DNA from: Mageeibacillus sp. UBA4314
Lineage (GTDB): Bacteria > Bacillota > Clostridia > Saccharofermentanales > Saccharofermentanaceae
NCBI GenBank assembly: GCA_002394605.1
Contig: DGUI01000051.1
Location: 1-21,405, forward strand
Length of the DNA: 21,405 bases
Direction: 5' to 3'
Numbering within the stretch: position 1 is the stretch's first letter; every line of letters starts with the position of its first letter. The notes beneath the pieces are model-generated. The model was not told the origin of the DNA. It saw only the letters and a list, made by a program, of their open reading frames with translations, and did no database searches. This document shows, in pieces, positions 14,002-19,734 of the stretch. Position numbers and translations under genes: made by a program.

Positions 14002-15207
14002 ATGATCAAAAAGCTGTTATTAGTTTTATCTTTATGCTTCATACCTGTGTTTGCTGCGGGCTGCGGCGGCGCGAAATTGGTGTCGCCCGATGCTTTCGCG
14101 AAGGCGTGCGAGGAATACGACACTGAGAGATACGAGGACGTATCTGATCTTGTCGAAGACGTCGGAAATGAGAAGCTGGTGAAGGCAGGCATGTTCATTC
14201 AGGCCGAGAGTATCAATATCAGGAAGGTCATGCTCGATGATAAGGTCGACGGGGTTTTCGCGGTGGCGGGAGACTATACGATGCAGGATCTGTACTCGGG
14301 CAAGGCCGAGAAGGGCACGATACTCGTTAAGTATGTCAAGGATGGTGACGCCTCCTGGCTCGTCGGCGGAAGCTCGCTGAAGTTTGCCTCGGAATATGAG
14401 GCACAGGACTACTTCAAGGCAAAGGTCATGCAGTTTGATTCTGAGGCCTCGGAAGATGATTCAGGCATCAGTTATCTGATCTACAATGACATCAAGAATC
14501 GCTCGTTAACGACGCACGCGTTCTACATTGAGAAGGACTGCGTCCTCTCGCTCGTCGGCTACGAGAACAAGACCAACGACATGAGCGCCTCCATCGCCGA
14601 GCTCTGCAGTTATCTGAACATTGACGCACCCTGCCTCGAAGGTGTGGACTGCACGAAAGTAGTCCAGGTCGAGAACAGGATCGCCACTGCGGCGGAGACA
14701 TGCGATGTCACCGAACTCGAGCCTTCAAGGTTCCATGAGATCGAGACTCTTCCTTACAAGACCTATTACGTGAAGGATGCTTCCCTGGATGATCTTAGAC
14801 AGGAAGGATCGCCATCAGGCTTGCTCGGCAGCGCATCTGCCAGCAACTGCAGGTCTATCGATGTGCTGTGTGATCTCAACACCAACCTCTCCAGGGCCAC
14901 CGCGAACAAGGCAGGCGGTTATATCGCCATGGGATACCGCTTTGATGATGAGGATTCCGCCAAGACCGGATTCGATGCTTTTGCAAAGACGATCAAGGAA
15001 GAGAACCGCCAGGTGATCGTTGCAGAAGACACGGGCACGGACGACGGGCTCGTGTACTACAAGATGGCCTCCAGGGTCACGATAGCGTATTATGATTACG
15101 CGATCTATCTCGATGGTAATAAAGTGTACCTTATCTGCACGATCGGAATGACCGAGGAGCAGGCGCAGAATTTCCTTGATGATATTGAGGGGAAGATGGG
15201 ATTGTAA
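14002..15207 (+). CDS. Lipoprotein of unknown function
   Basis: A 401-residue predicted membrane-anchored lipoprotein. The signal peptide (1-20) ends in the lipobox 'FAAGC' with Cys21 as the lipidation site. I recognise no known domain. The mature part is acidic and mixed alpha/beta, with about eight further cysteines (180, 202, 211, 217, 234, 283, 290 and 379). Segments at about 127-205 and 311-397 look like diverged copies: each has an acidic helix with (F/Y)-x-A, then strands with aromatic residues ('HAFYIEKDCVLSLVGY' versus 'YDYAIYLDGNKVYLICTIG'), then a closing acidic helix. It is third in the probable operon and has a weak ribosome binding site (GCAACAAACCC before ATG), so it may depend on translation of the small upstream gene. 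A strong terminator follows. Confidence 0.8.
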   Translation: MIKKLLLVLSLCFIPVFAAGCGGAKLVSPDAFAKACEEYDTERYEDVSDLVEDVGNEKLVKAGMFIQAESINIRKVMLDDKVDGVFAVAGDYTMQDLYSGKAEKGTILVKYVKDGDASWLVGGSSLKFASEYEAQDYFKAKVMQFDSEASEDDSGISYLIYNDIKNRSLTTHAFYIEKDCVLSLVGYENKTNDMSASIAELCSYLNIDAPCLEGVDCTKVVQVENRIATAAETCDVTELEPSRFHEIETLPYKTYYVKDASLDDLRQEGSPSGLLGSASASNCRSIDVLCDLNTNLSRATANKAGGYIAMGYRFDDEDSAKTGFDAFAKTIKEENRQVIVAEDTGTDDGLVYYKMASRVTIAYYDYAIYLDGNKVYLICTIGMTEEQAQNFLDDIEGKMGL

Positions 15208-15253
15208 GGCGCTTCGGACAATGTTTCCGGGGACAGTCGCTCGCATTGCAGGA

Positions 15254-15288
15254 CGCAAATGTGTGCAACACATTTGCGCTTTTTTTTT
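15254..15288 (+). terminator. Strong intrinsic terminator
   Basis: A perfect 11-bp stem, CGCAAATGTGT (15254-15264) with ACACATTTGCG (15268-15278), a 3-base loop, and then nine T residues (15280-15288). It closes the surface protein, small peptide and lipoprotein unit. Confidence 0.95.
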
Positions 15289-15358
15289 GCCGCTCGGCTC
15301 CAAAGATCCCCGGAAAATTGTCTTTCGCGCTGGTGAGGTTTGCGGGAGTGTTAGAGTT

Positions 15359-15474
15359 AGATTCTCTAGTTTTCTGCACGCGATGGAGTGCCGTTCACAA
15401 AAATGGAGAATCCAGGCAAGAATTCTCCGTTTTGCTGCACGAAGAGAGCTGCCGTGCGTAGGATTAGAGAATCT
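15359..15474. repeat. Composite palindrome, about 116 bp
   Basis: The outer arms AGATTCTCTA (15359-15368) and TAGAGAATCT (15465-15474) are perfect. A central hairpin pairs AAATGGAGAAT (15401-15411) with ATTCTCCGTTT (15422-15432), with one T-G pair and a 10-base loop. Between arms and centre, TTTTCTGCACG (15370-15380) recurs directly as TTTTGCTGCACG (15430-15441), with an inverted CGTGC at 15454-15458. In effect a motif ATTCTC..GTTTT(G)CTGCACG occurs in direct and inverted copies. The block is non-coding and MITE-sized, with no evident target duplication. Confidence 0.7.
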
Positions 15475-15540
15475 TAGGGACTGTTCCGAGTATGTGACAC
15501 CAGGGACACCAAAGCAGCAAATAAAGCAAACGCCGCCACT

Positions 15541-16833
15541 TCATTTCGCGTCGATCGCAGGCTTCGAACTCGAGCCAGCCAGGGTCAGCACGGACAGGAG
15601 GACAGACAGGACCGCGAAGAGGGTAATGGCAAAATTACGGTATGTCAGATACAGATGAACGGCCGCGTGGCTCTTGACTGCGGCGACCCACAGGAAAGGG
15701 TAGAGGCCGACGATGAGAGGCAGCAGGAATGATACCTGGGTCATGCCGCTTAAGGCGCTGCGCTTCTTCCAGATCATTATCAGCAGTACAACGACGAATA
15801 CGGTAAAGATCAGGAGCGGCACGATGCCGATGCTGACCATGTCGTCGATAAGGATGTCAAAGTAGTTGTCGGACAGCGCGCCGTCGACTTTCTCGAAGCC
15901 GCCTGCTACGCGGAAGAAAGCCTGGTCGATCGCGTCTTTCATGGTTCCCTTGTGGACGAGGAGCTCTGCGGCGATCCATTTGCCGAACCACATTCCACCG
16001 TAGCCTGCGCCCCATGCCACGGAACCCGTGATTATCGAGATGAACCTTGATTTCGCATCCTCTTTGCTGTGGTTCAGATAGATTATGAGCGGGATGCCGA
16101 GGCAAACCAGCGGGTACGACATCTGGTCGAAGAACGATGTCAGTATACCGGCGCACAGAAGGACCTTCCAGATCCTGCTCCTGTCGAAAGCATTCAGCTT
16201 GAACATCGCAAAGCATACCCACAAAGTCAGATCAAAGACGTGCGCGAACTGCAGGCTCATGGCCGTGCTCACCGGGTTGATCACGAGCATGGCAAATATA
16301 AAAGCGATCGCATTTTTGACGTCGGACCTCTTATAGATCTCGAGTGCGATCAGTACCATCAGGGTGATCTGAATGAACATCCTGAAGATCCTTATCTGTG
16401 AATACGAGAAGAAGAGCAGCAGGGGCTTTAACACCACCACATAGCCGTTCCAGTAACGAGAGTAATCGTAGGGTTTGAGTTGATCCGTGTTGCCTGTCAG
16501 GACTTCGTAGAGGCTCTGGGACATCCAGCCCTCCTCATGGGTAAGTCTGTAGTTCATCATCGCTTTCTCGACGGTACCTTCGGGACCATCGTAGATGGCA
16601 GTGTTGAGGATGACGGCATCGGCGAATCCGTCAAGGCGGGAGTTCATTTCGCCTGGGGCCCAGAAGTAGGCGTCCTTCTCGTTGACGATGATCTCCGCTG
16701 ACTTGGCCACGTTCTGCTTCATCCTGTCAGTAGGGATGAGGTATACCAGGATCATCAGTATTGTCGCCGCAACTATGGCGCCTATTATGGTACAAACTGC
16801 GAAAGTTAAGTTCCTGATCGACGGTCTATTCAT
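15541..16833 (-). CDS. Polytopic membrane protein of unknown function
   Basis: A 430-residue membrane protein with about nine or ten hydrophobic segments (near residues 11-33, 133-145, 147-167, 172-191, 198-215, 224-253, 265-285, 336-355, 367-387 and 398-420). After the first segment comes a roughly 100-residue extracytoplasmic loop with acidic and aromatic residues ('NSRLDGFADAVILNTAIYD', 'YDYSRYWNGY'). One long N-terminal TM segment, a large outer loop and many further TMs recall GT-C glycosyltransferases and related surface-polymer proteins, but I see no diagnostic motif. The start ATG at 16833 is preceded by a strong AGGAGGG 5 nt upstream. It stands alone and is transcribed divergently from the toxin-antitoxin-like pair. 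Confidence 0.8.
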   Translation of the reverse strand: MNRPSIRNLTFAVCTIIGAIVAATILMILVYLIPTDRMKQNVAKSAEIIVNEKDAYFWAPGEMNSRLDGFADAVILNTAIYDGPEGTVEKAMMNYRLTHEEGWMSQSLYEVLTGNTDQLKPYDYSRYWNGYVVVLKPLLLFFSYSQIRIFRMFIQITLMVLIALEIYKRSDVKNAIAFIFAMLVINPVSTAMSLQFAHVFDLTLWVCFAMFKLNAFDRSRIWKVLLCAGILTSFFDQMSYPLVCLGIPLIIYLNHSKEDAKSRFISIITGSVAWGAGYGGMWFGKWIAAELLVHKGTMKDAIDQAFFRVAGGFEKVDGALSDNYFDILIDDMVSIGIVPLLIFTVFVVVLLIMIWKKRSALSGMTQVSFLLPLIVGLYPFLWVAAVKSHAAVHLYLTYRNFAITLFAVLSVLLSVLTLAGSSSKPAIDAK

Positions 16834-16856
16834 CTTACCCTCCTGAAGATAGGTTT

Positions 16857-16865
16857 ATTATAACA
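16857..16865 (-). promoter_or_regulatory. Extended -10 promoter of the membrane-protein gene
   Basis: Read on the minus strand, TGTTATAAT is an extended -10 lying 24 bp upstream of the start codon. There is no clear -35. It sits back to back with the promoter of the divergent two-gene module. Confidence 0.65.
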
Positions 16866-16894
16866 TTTTTATTGAGGTGTCTGATCCTTTTGAT

Positions 16895-16923
16895 TTGCTG
16901 TTATATTCGATCCGTGATATAAT
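16895..16923 (+). promoter_or_regulatory. Promoter of the antitoxin-like/partner operon
   Basis: The -35 TTGCTG (16895-16900), a 17-bp spacer, and TATAAT (16918-16923) preceded by TG at 16915-16916. The last base of the -10 is the first base of the 34-bp palindrome, so anything bound to the palindrome would block the promoter. Confidence 0.8.
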
Positions 16924-16956
16924 AAGTACATAAAACCGTACGGTTTTATGTACTTA
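16923..16956. promoter_or_regulatory. Perfect 34-bp palindrome, probable autoregulatory operator
   Basis: The left half TAAGTACATAAAACCGT (16923-16939) is followed directly by its exact reverse complement (16940-16956). There is no mismatch and no loop. GTAC occurs at the left, centre and right of the dyad. The palindrome covers the expected transcription start and ends 6 nt before the GAGGGG ribosome binding site (16962-16967) of the Phd/YefM-like gene. Antitoxins of that family repress their own operons through palindromes; E. coli YefM sites contain TGTACA cores. As RNA, the element could also form a long stem beside the ribosome binding site. Confidence 0.85.
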
Positions 16957-16974
16957 CGGACGAGGGGTATTCTT

Positions 16975-17514
16975 ATGATAATTGCTAAGCAGATGGATAT
17001 AAGATCGAATATCAAGAAGTATTTCGATATGGCATATGAGGGGGAGACGATAATCGTTCCGCGTAAGCAGTCCAGGAACGTTGTGATCATGTCTGAAGAA
17101 CGGTACAACAACCTTAATAACAGCAAGAGGATCGAGAAGTACATAATGTCATTGTCTTCTGATGCCGGACTGACGGGCAATGTGAAGAACGACAATCTGA
17201 GGAAGCTTGAAGCTATTGGAAGTCTAAGGGACAACTGGAATGGGAATGGTGCCCCTGCACTTCCTGAAGATGTTGTTGACAGGGTTAAGAAGCTTATCGA
17301 TGAGCTTCCTATTCAGCCCGAAGTCTTTCCTACGGCACTCAAGACTATCCAGCTTGAATATGATAATGCCCGCCACGATCATATGGAGATCGAGATAGGG
17401 GATAAGGATACTGTTGAAGTGTTTACTGTTTTGCGCAGCGGCGATGAATCTGTTGAACAGATAGTATTCGGCCGGGACACTATTAGTGAGAAGGTATTAG
17501 AGTTTTATGGATGA
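16975..17514 (+). CDS. Phd/YefM-type antitoxin-like protein with unusual C-terminal domain
   Basis: A 179-residue protein. Residues 1-48 match the Phd/YefM DNA-binding and dimerisation domain ('DIRSNIKKYFDMAYEGETII', 'RNVVIMSEERYNNL'). Classical YefM antitoxins are about 80-95 residues and end in a short disordered toxin-binding tail. Here, instead, a globular-looking domain of about 100 residues follows (80-179), with 'SLRDNWNGNGAPALPEDVV', 'PEVFPTALKTIQLEYD', 'MEIEIGDKDTVEVFTVL' and 'VLEFYG' at the end. I recall the DNWNGxGA pattern from unannotated proteins but cannot give a family number. The start is ATG 16975 with GAGGGG 7 nt upstream. An earlier in-frame ATG at 16948 lies inside the operator palindrome and is rejected. 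The gene overlaps its partner by 8 nt. Confidence 0.85.
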   Translation: MIIAKQMDIRSNIKKYFDMAYEGETIIVPRKQSRNVVIMSEERYNNLNNSKRIEKYIMSLSSDAGLTGNVKNDNLRKLEAIGSLRDNWNGNGAPALPEDVVDRVKKLIDELPIQPEVFPTALKTIQLEYDNARHDHMEIEIGDKDTVEVFTVLRSGDESVEQIVFGRDTISEKVLEFYG

Positions 17515-17872
17515 CCGCTTTAATGATGATGAGAAGCTTTATAGAGCAGTATATCCGCCTGAAGTCACTGATATGTTTTGGAAGCTGGACGGTTCATTAT
17601 CATCTGCAGCTTTTGCCGATCCCAAAGGATTGTCAGTCGACCGGGGATTTTATCGAAGCGATGAAGATGTGATTACAAGTATGCATAAGCGTTTTACTGG
17701 GAGGATCGCATGTGTTTATATAAGAACATGTAATGAGATCAGTACCGTAGTTAAGTATCTTCCATCTTCTGTGAATAAATATCATTCTGAGATCCACGGC
17801 AGTGAAGATGTTGTCCTGTTATCAAAACCTCAGCGTAGACATCTGGTCATGCACGCAATCGTATTCATGTAA
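17507..17872 (+). CDS. Partner of the antitoxin-like protein, candidate toxin or effector
   Basis: A 121-residue soluble protein of unrecognised family. Its start overlaps the antitoxin-like gene by 8 nt, which implies coupled translation and 1:1 partnership. Motifs that look conserved: 'KLYRAVYPP' (10-18), 'SSAAFADPKGLSVDRG' (32-47), 'KYHSEIHGSED' (91-101) and 'RRHLVMHAIV' (110-119). An early 'YR', a Ser-rich strand and a later Glu would fit an ADP-ribosyltransferase-like or RES-like arrangement (candidates Arg13, Ser32/33, Glu95), but this is a guess. The small size and position after a Phd/YefM-type gene argue for the toxin role. No signal peptide or TM segment is visible. The gene ends 24 bp before the hydrogenase operon terminator, which is oriented the other way. 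Confidence 0.8.
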   Translation: MDDRFNDDEKLYRAVYPPEVTDMFWKLDGSLSSAAFADPKGLSVDRGFYRSDEDVITSMHKRFTGRIACVYIRTCNEISTVVKYLPSSVNKYHSEIHGSEDVVLLSKPQRRHLVMHAIVFM

Positions 17873-17889
17873 GTCAATAATGATCCAAC

Positions 17890-17921
17890 AAAAAACTTCC
17901 CCGCGGTCTCCCGCGGGGAAG
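17890..17921 (-). terminator. Terminator of the hydrogenase operon
   Basis: A perfect 11-bp GC-rich stem, CTTCCCCGCGG (17896-17906) with CCGCGGGGAAG (17911-17921), has a 4-base loop. On the minus strand it is followed by TTTTTT (17895-17890). It has no T-tract in the plus direction, so it serves hydA. It may also slow read-through from the convergent two-gene module. Confidence 0.93.
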
Positions 17922-17948
17922 CTGTCAGTCATTGACCGTAAAACAAGA

Positions 17949-19721
17949 TCAGATCTCGTTGAATCCTTCTCTTGCTGCATAAGATGTGTGCAGGAGTTCA
18001 TGTGACTTGTGGCTGTTAGGCTCACCAAGGAACTTCTCGTAAAGCTCGATGATCTGAGGGTTATTGTGTGACTGACGGAGTGTCTGTCTCTCATCCTCTG
18101 AGTACAGAGCCTTAGCTCTCTTCTCCTTGTATGTATCCATGATGTCATCAGACTCGTTAGGCAGGAAGCATTCCCTAACGTAAGGCTGACCGCCACCATT
18201 GATACATCCGCCGGGACAACCCATGATCTCGATGAACTGATACTTGGACTTGCCTTCACGGATCTCGTCGAGGAGAACCTTAGCGCTCTTCATACCGGAA
18301 GCGATTGCAACGTTGACTGTTGTACCGTTGATATCGATAGAAGCCTCGCGGATACCTGCGTCATGGCCACGAACTGCAGTAAACTCGATAGGCTCTGACT
18401 CCTTGCCTGTGAGCTTGAAGTAAACAGTTCTGAGGGCAGCTTCCATAACACCGCCTGTTACACCGAAGATAACGCCGGCACCTGTGTAGTCACCCATGAT
18501 ATCCTGATCCCAATCCTCGTCAGGGAGTCTGTCGAAGAGGATACCGCCACGCTTGATCATACGAGCGAGCTCTCTTGTTGTGATAACAGCATCAACATCA
18601 GGGATGCCGTTAACCTTCTCCTGCTCTCTCTCCTTCTCAAACTTCTTAGCTGTACAAGGCATAACGGAAACAACGAAGATATCCTTAGGATCGATGCCGT
18701 TCTGCTCAGCCCAGTAAGACTTGATGATAGCGCCCTGCATCTGGTGAGGTGACTTGCATGAGGACAGATGAGGGAGGAGATCTCCGTAGTTGTACTCAGC
18801 ATAGTTGACCCATCCGGGTGAGCAGGAAGTGATCATAGGAAGTGTTCCGCCATTCTGGAGACGGCCGAGAAGCTCAGTACCTTCCTCCATGATCGTAAGG
18901 TCAGCACCGAAGTTTACGTCGTAAACACGTGCGAAACCAAGTCTTCTCATGGCTGCTGCCATCTTACCCGTAACAGGTGTACCGATGGGGAAGCCGAACT
19001 CTTCGCCCAATGCTGCTCTTACAGCAGGAGCTGCCTGAGCGATAACTGTCTTGCCGGCAGCGAGTGCTGCGTCGATCTTATCGATCTCTGAGTGCTCCAT
19101 GAGAGCTCCCGTAGGACATACGTTAACGCACTGACCGCACTGGATACAAGGTGAATCTGCAAATGATCTGTTCTCTGCAGGTGATACGAAAGTATTGAAG
19201 CCTCTGTTCTCGAATCCGAGGATGCCGAGACCGTGAGCATTCTTACATCTCTCGATACATCTGCCGCAGAGGATACACTTGGATGTGTCTCTTACGAGAC
19301 CGGGAGCTAAGGTATCGAGGTGTGTCTCAGAGTGTACACCCTGGAAAGCACCCTCTCTTGCACCTGTGACATAAGCAACGTGGAGAAGCTCGCACTTGCC
19401 GTTCTTGTCACACTGCTGGCAGTTCATGTTGTGGTTGGAGAGCAGGAGCTCTACACTGTGTCTTCTTGCTGCTGTGGCAGCAGGTGAGGAGATCTTGATC
19501 TCCATGCCCTCAGACACGGGGTAAACACAGCTTGCAACGAGTCCTCTTGCACCTGTAGCCTCTACGAGACATACACGGCATGAACCCTGGTTGCATTCGC
19601 CATGGTTGAAAGCGCAAAGTGAAGGGATCTCATATCCGCACTTCTTAGCAGCCTCGAGGATAGTAAGTCCTTCCTCAACCTGATAGGAGATGCCTTCTAT
19701 TTTAATATTAATCATCGCCAT
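17949..19721 (-). CDS. hydA: [FeFe] hydrogenase catalytic subunit HydA (NAD(P)-linked type)
   Basis: A 590-residue cytoplasmic catalytic subunit that makes or oxidises H2, probably in an electron-bifurcating HydABC complex with ferredoxin and NAD(H). Domains: N-terminal [2Fe-2S] (Cys36, 43, 48, 51 and 65 region), a His-Cys3 cluster ('HNMNCQQCDKNGKC', 97-110), two [4Fe-4S] sites (149-159 and 192-202), then the H-cluster domain with L1 'TSCSPGW' (298-304), L2 'MPCTAKKFE' (354-362) and L3 'EIMGCPGGCINGGGQP' (498-513), and a C-terminal small-subunit-like domain ('ALYSEDERQTLRQSHNNP', ending 'HELLHTSY'). L1 differs from the classical TSCCPGW (see findings). The start ATG at 19721 has AGGAGG 8 nt upstream, right after the HydB stop. 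The gap to hydB is 13 nt. It is the last gene before the terminator. Confidence 0.97.
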   Translation of the reverse strand: MAMINIKIEGISYQVEEGLTILEAAKKCGYEIPSLCAFNHGECNQGSCRVCLVEATGARGLVASCVYPVSEGMEIKISSPAATAARRHSVELLLSNHNMNCQQCDKNGKCELLHVAYVTGAREGAFQGVHSETHLDTLAPGLVRDTSKCILCGRCIERCKNAHGLGILGFENRGFNTFVSPAENRSFADSPCIQCGQCVNVCPTGALMEHSEIDKIDAALAAGKTVIAQAAPAVRAALGEEFGFPIGTPVTGKMAAAMRRLGFARVYDVNFGADLTIMEEGTELLGRLQNGGTLPMITSCSPGWVNYAEYNYGDLLPHLSSCKSPHQMQGAIIKSYWAEQNGIDPKDIFVVSVMPCTAKKFEKEREQEKVNGIPDVDAVITTRELARMIKRGGILFDRLPDEDWDQDIMGDYTGAGVIFGVTGGVMEAALRTVYFKLTGKESEPIEFTAVRGHDAGIREASIDINGTTVNVAIASGMKSAKVLLDEIREGKSKYQFIEIMGCPGGCINGGGQPYVRECFLPNESDDIMDTYKEKRAKALYSEDERQTLRQSHNNPQIIELYEKFLGEPNSHKSHELLHTSYAAREGFNEI

Positions 19722-19734
19722 AGTAGTTACCTCC

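Larger units (their letters stand above)
15208..15540. other. Convergent intergenic region
   Basis: No gene is visible. The region holds the intrinsic terminator of the preceding operon (15254-15288), a large composite palindrome (15359-15474), a GGGGACA motif at about 15232, and a GTGACACC-AGGGACACC stretch at about 15495-15513. I see no clear terminator for the minus-strand membrane-protein gene that ends at 15541. Confidence 0.6.

Noticed and set aside
16948..16974. Upstream ATG for the antitoxin-like gene
   Set aside because: It is inside the 34-bp palindrome. ATG 16975 has GAGGGG at good spacing and gives the standard Phd/YefM N-terminus.
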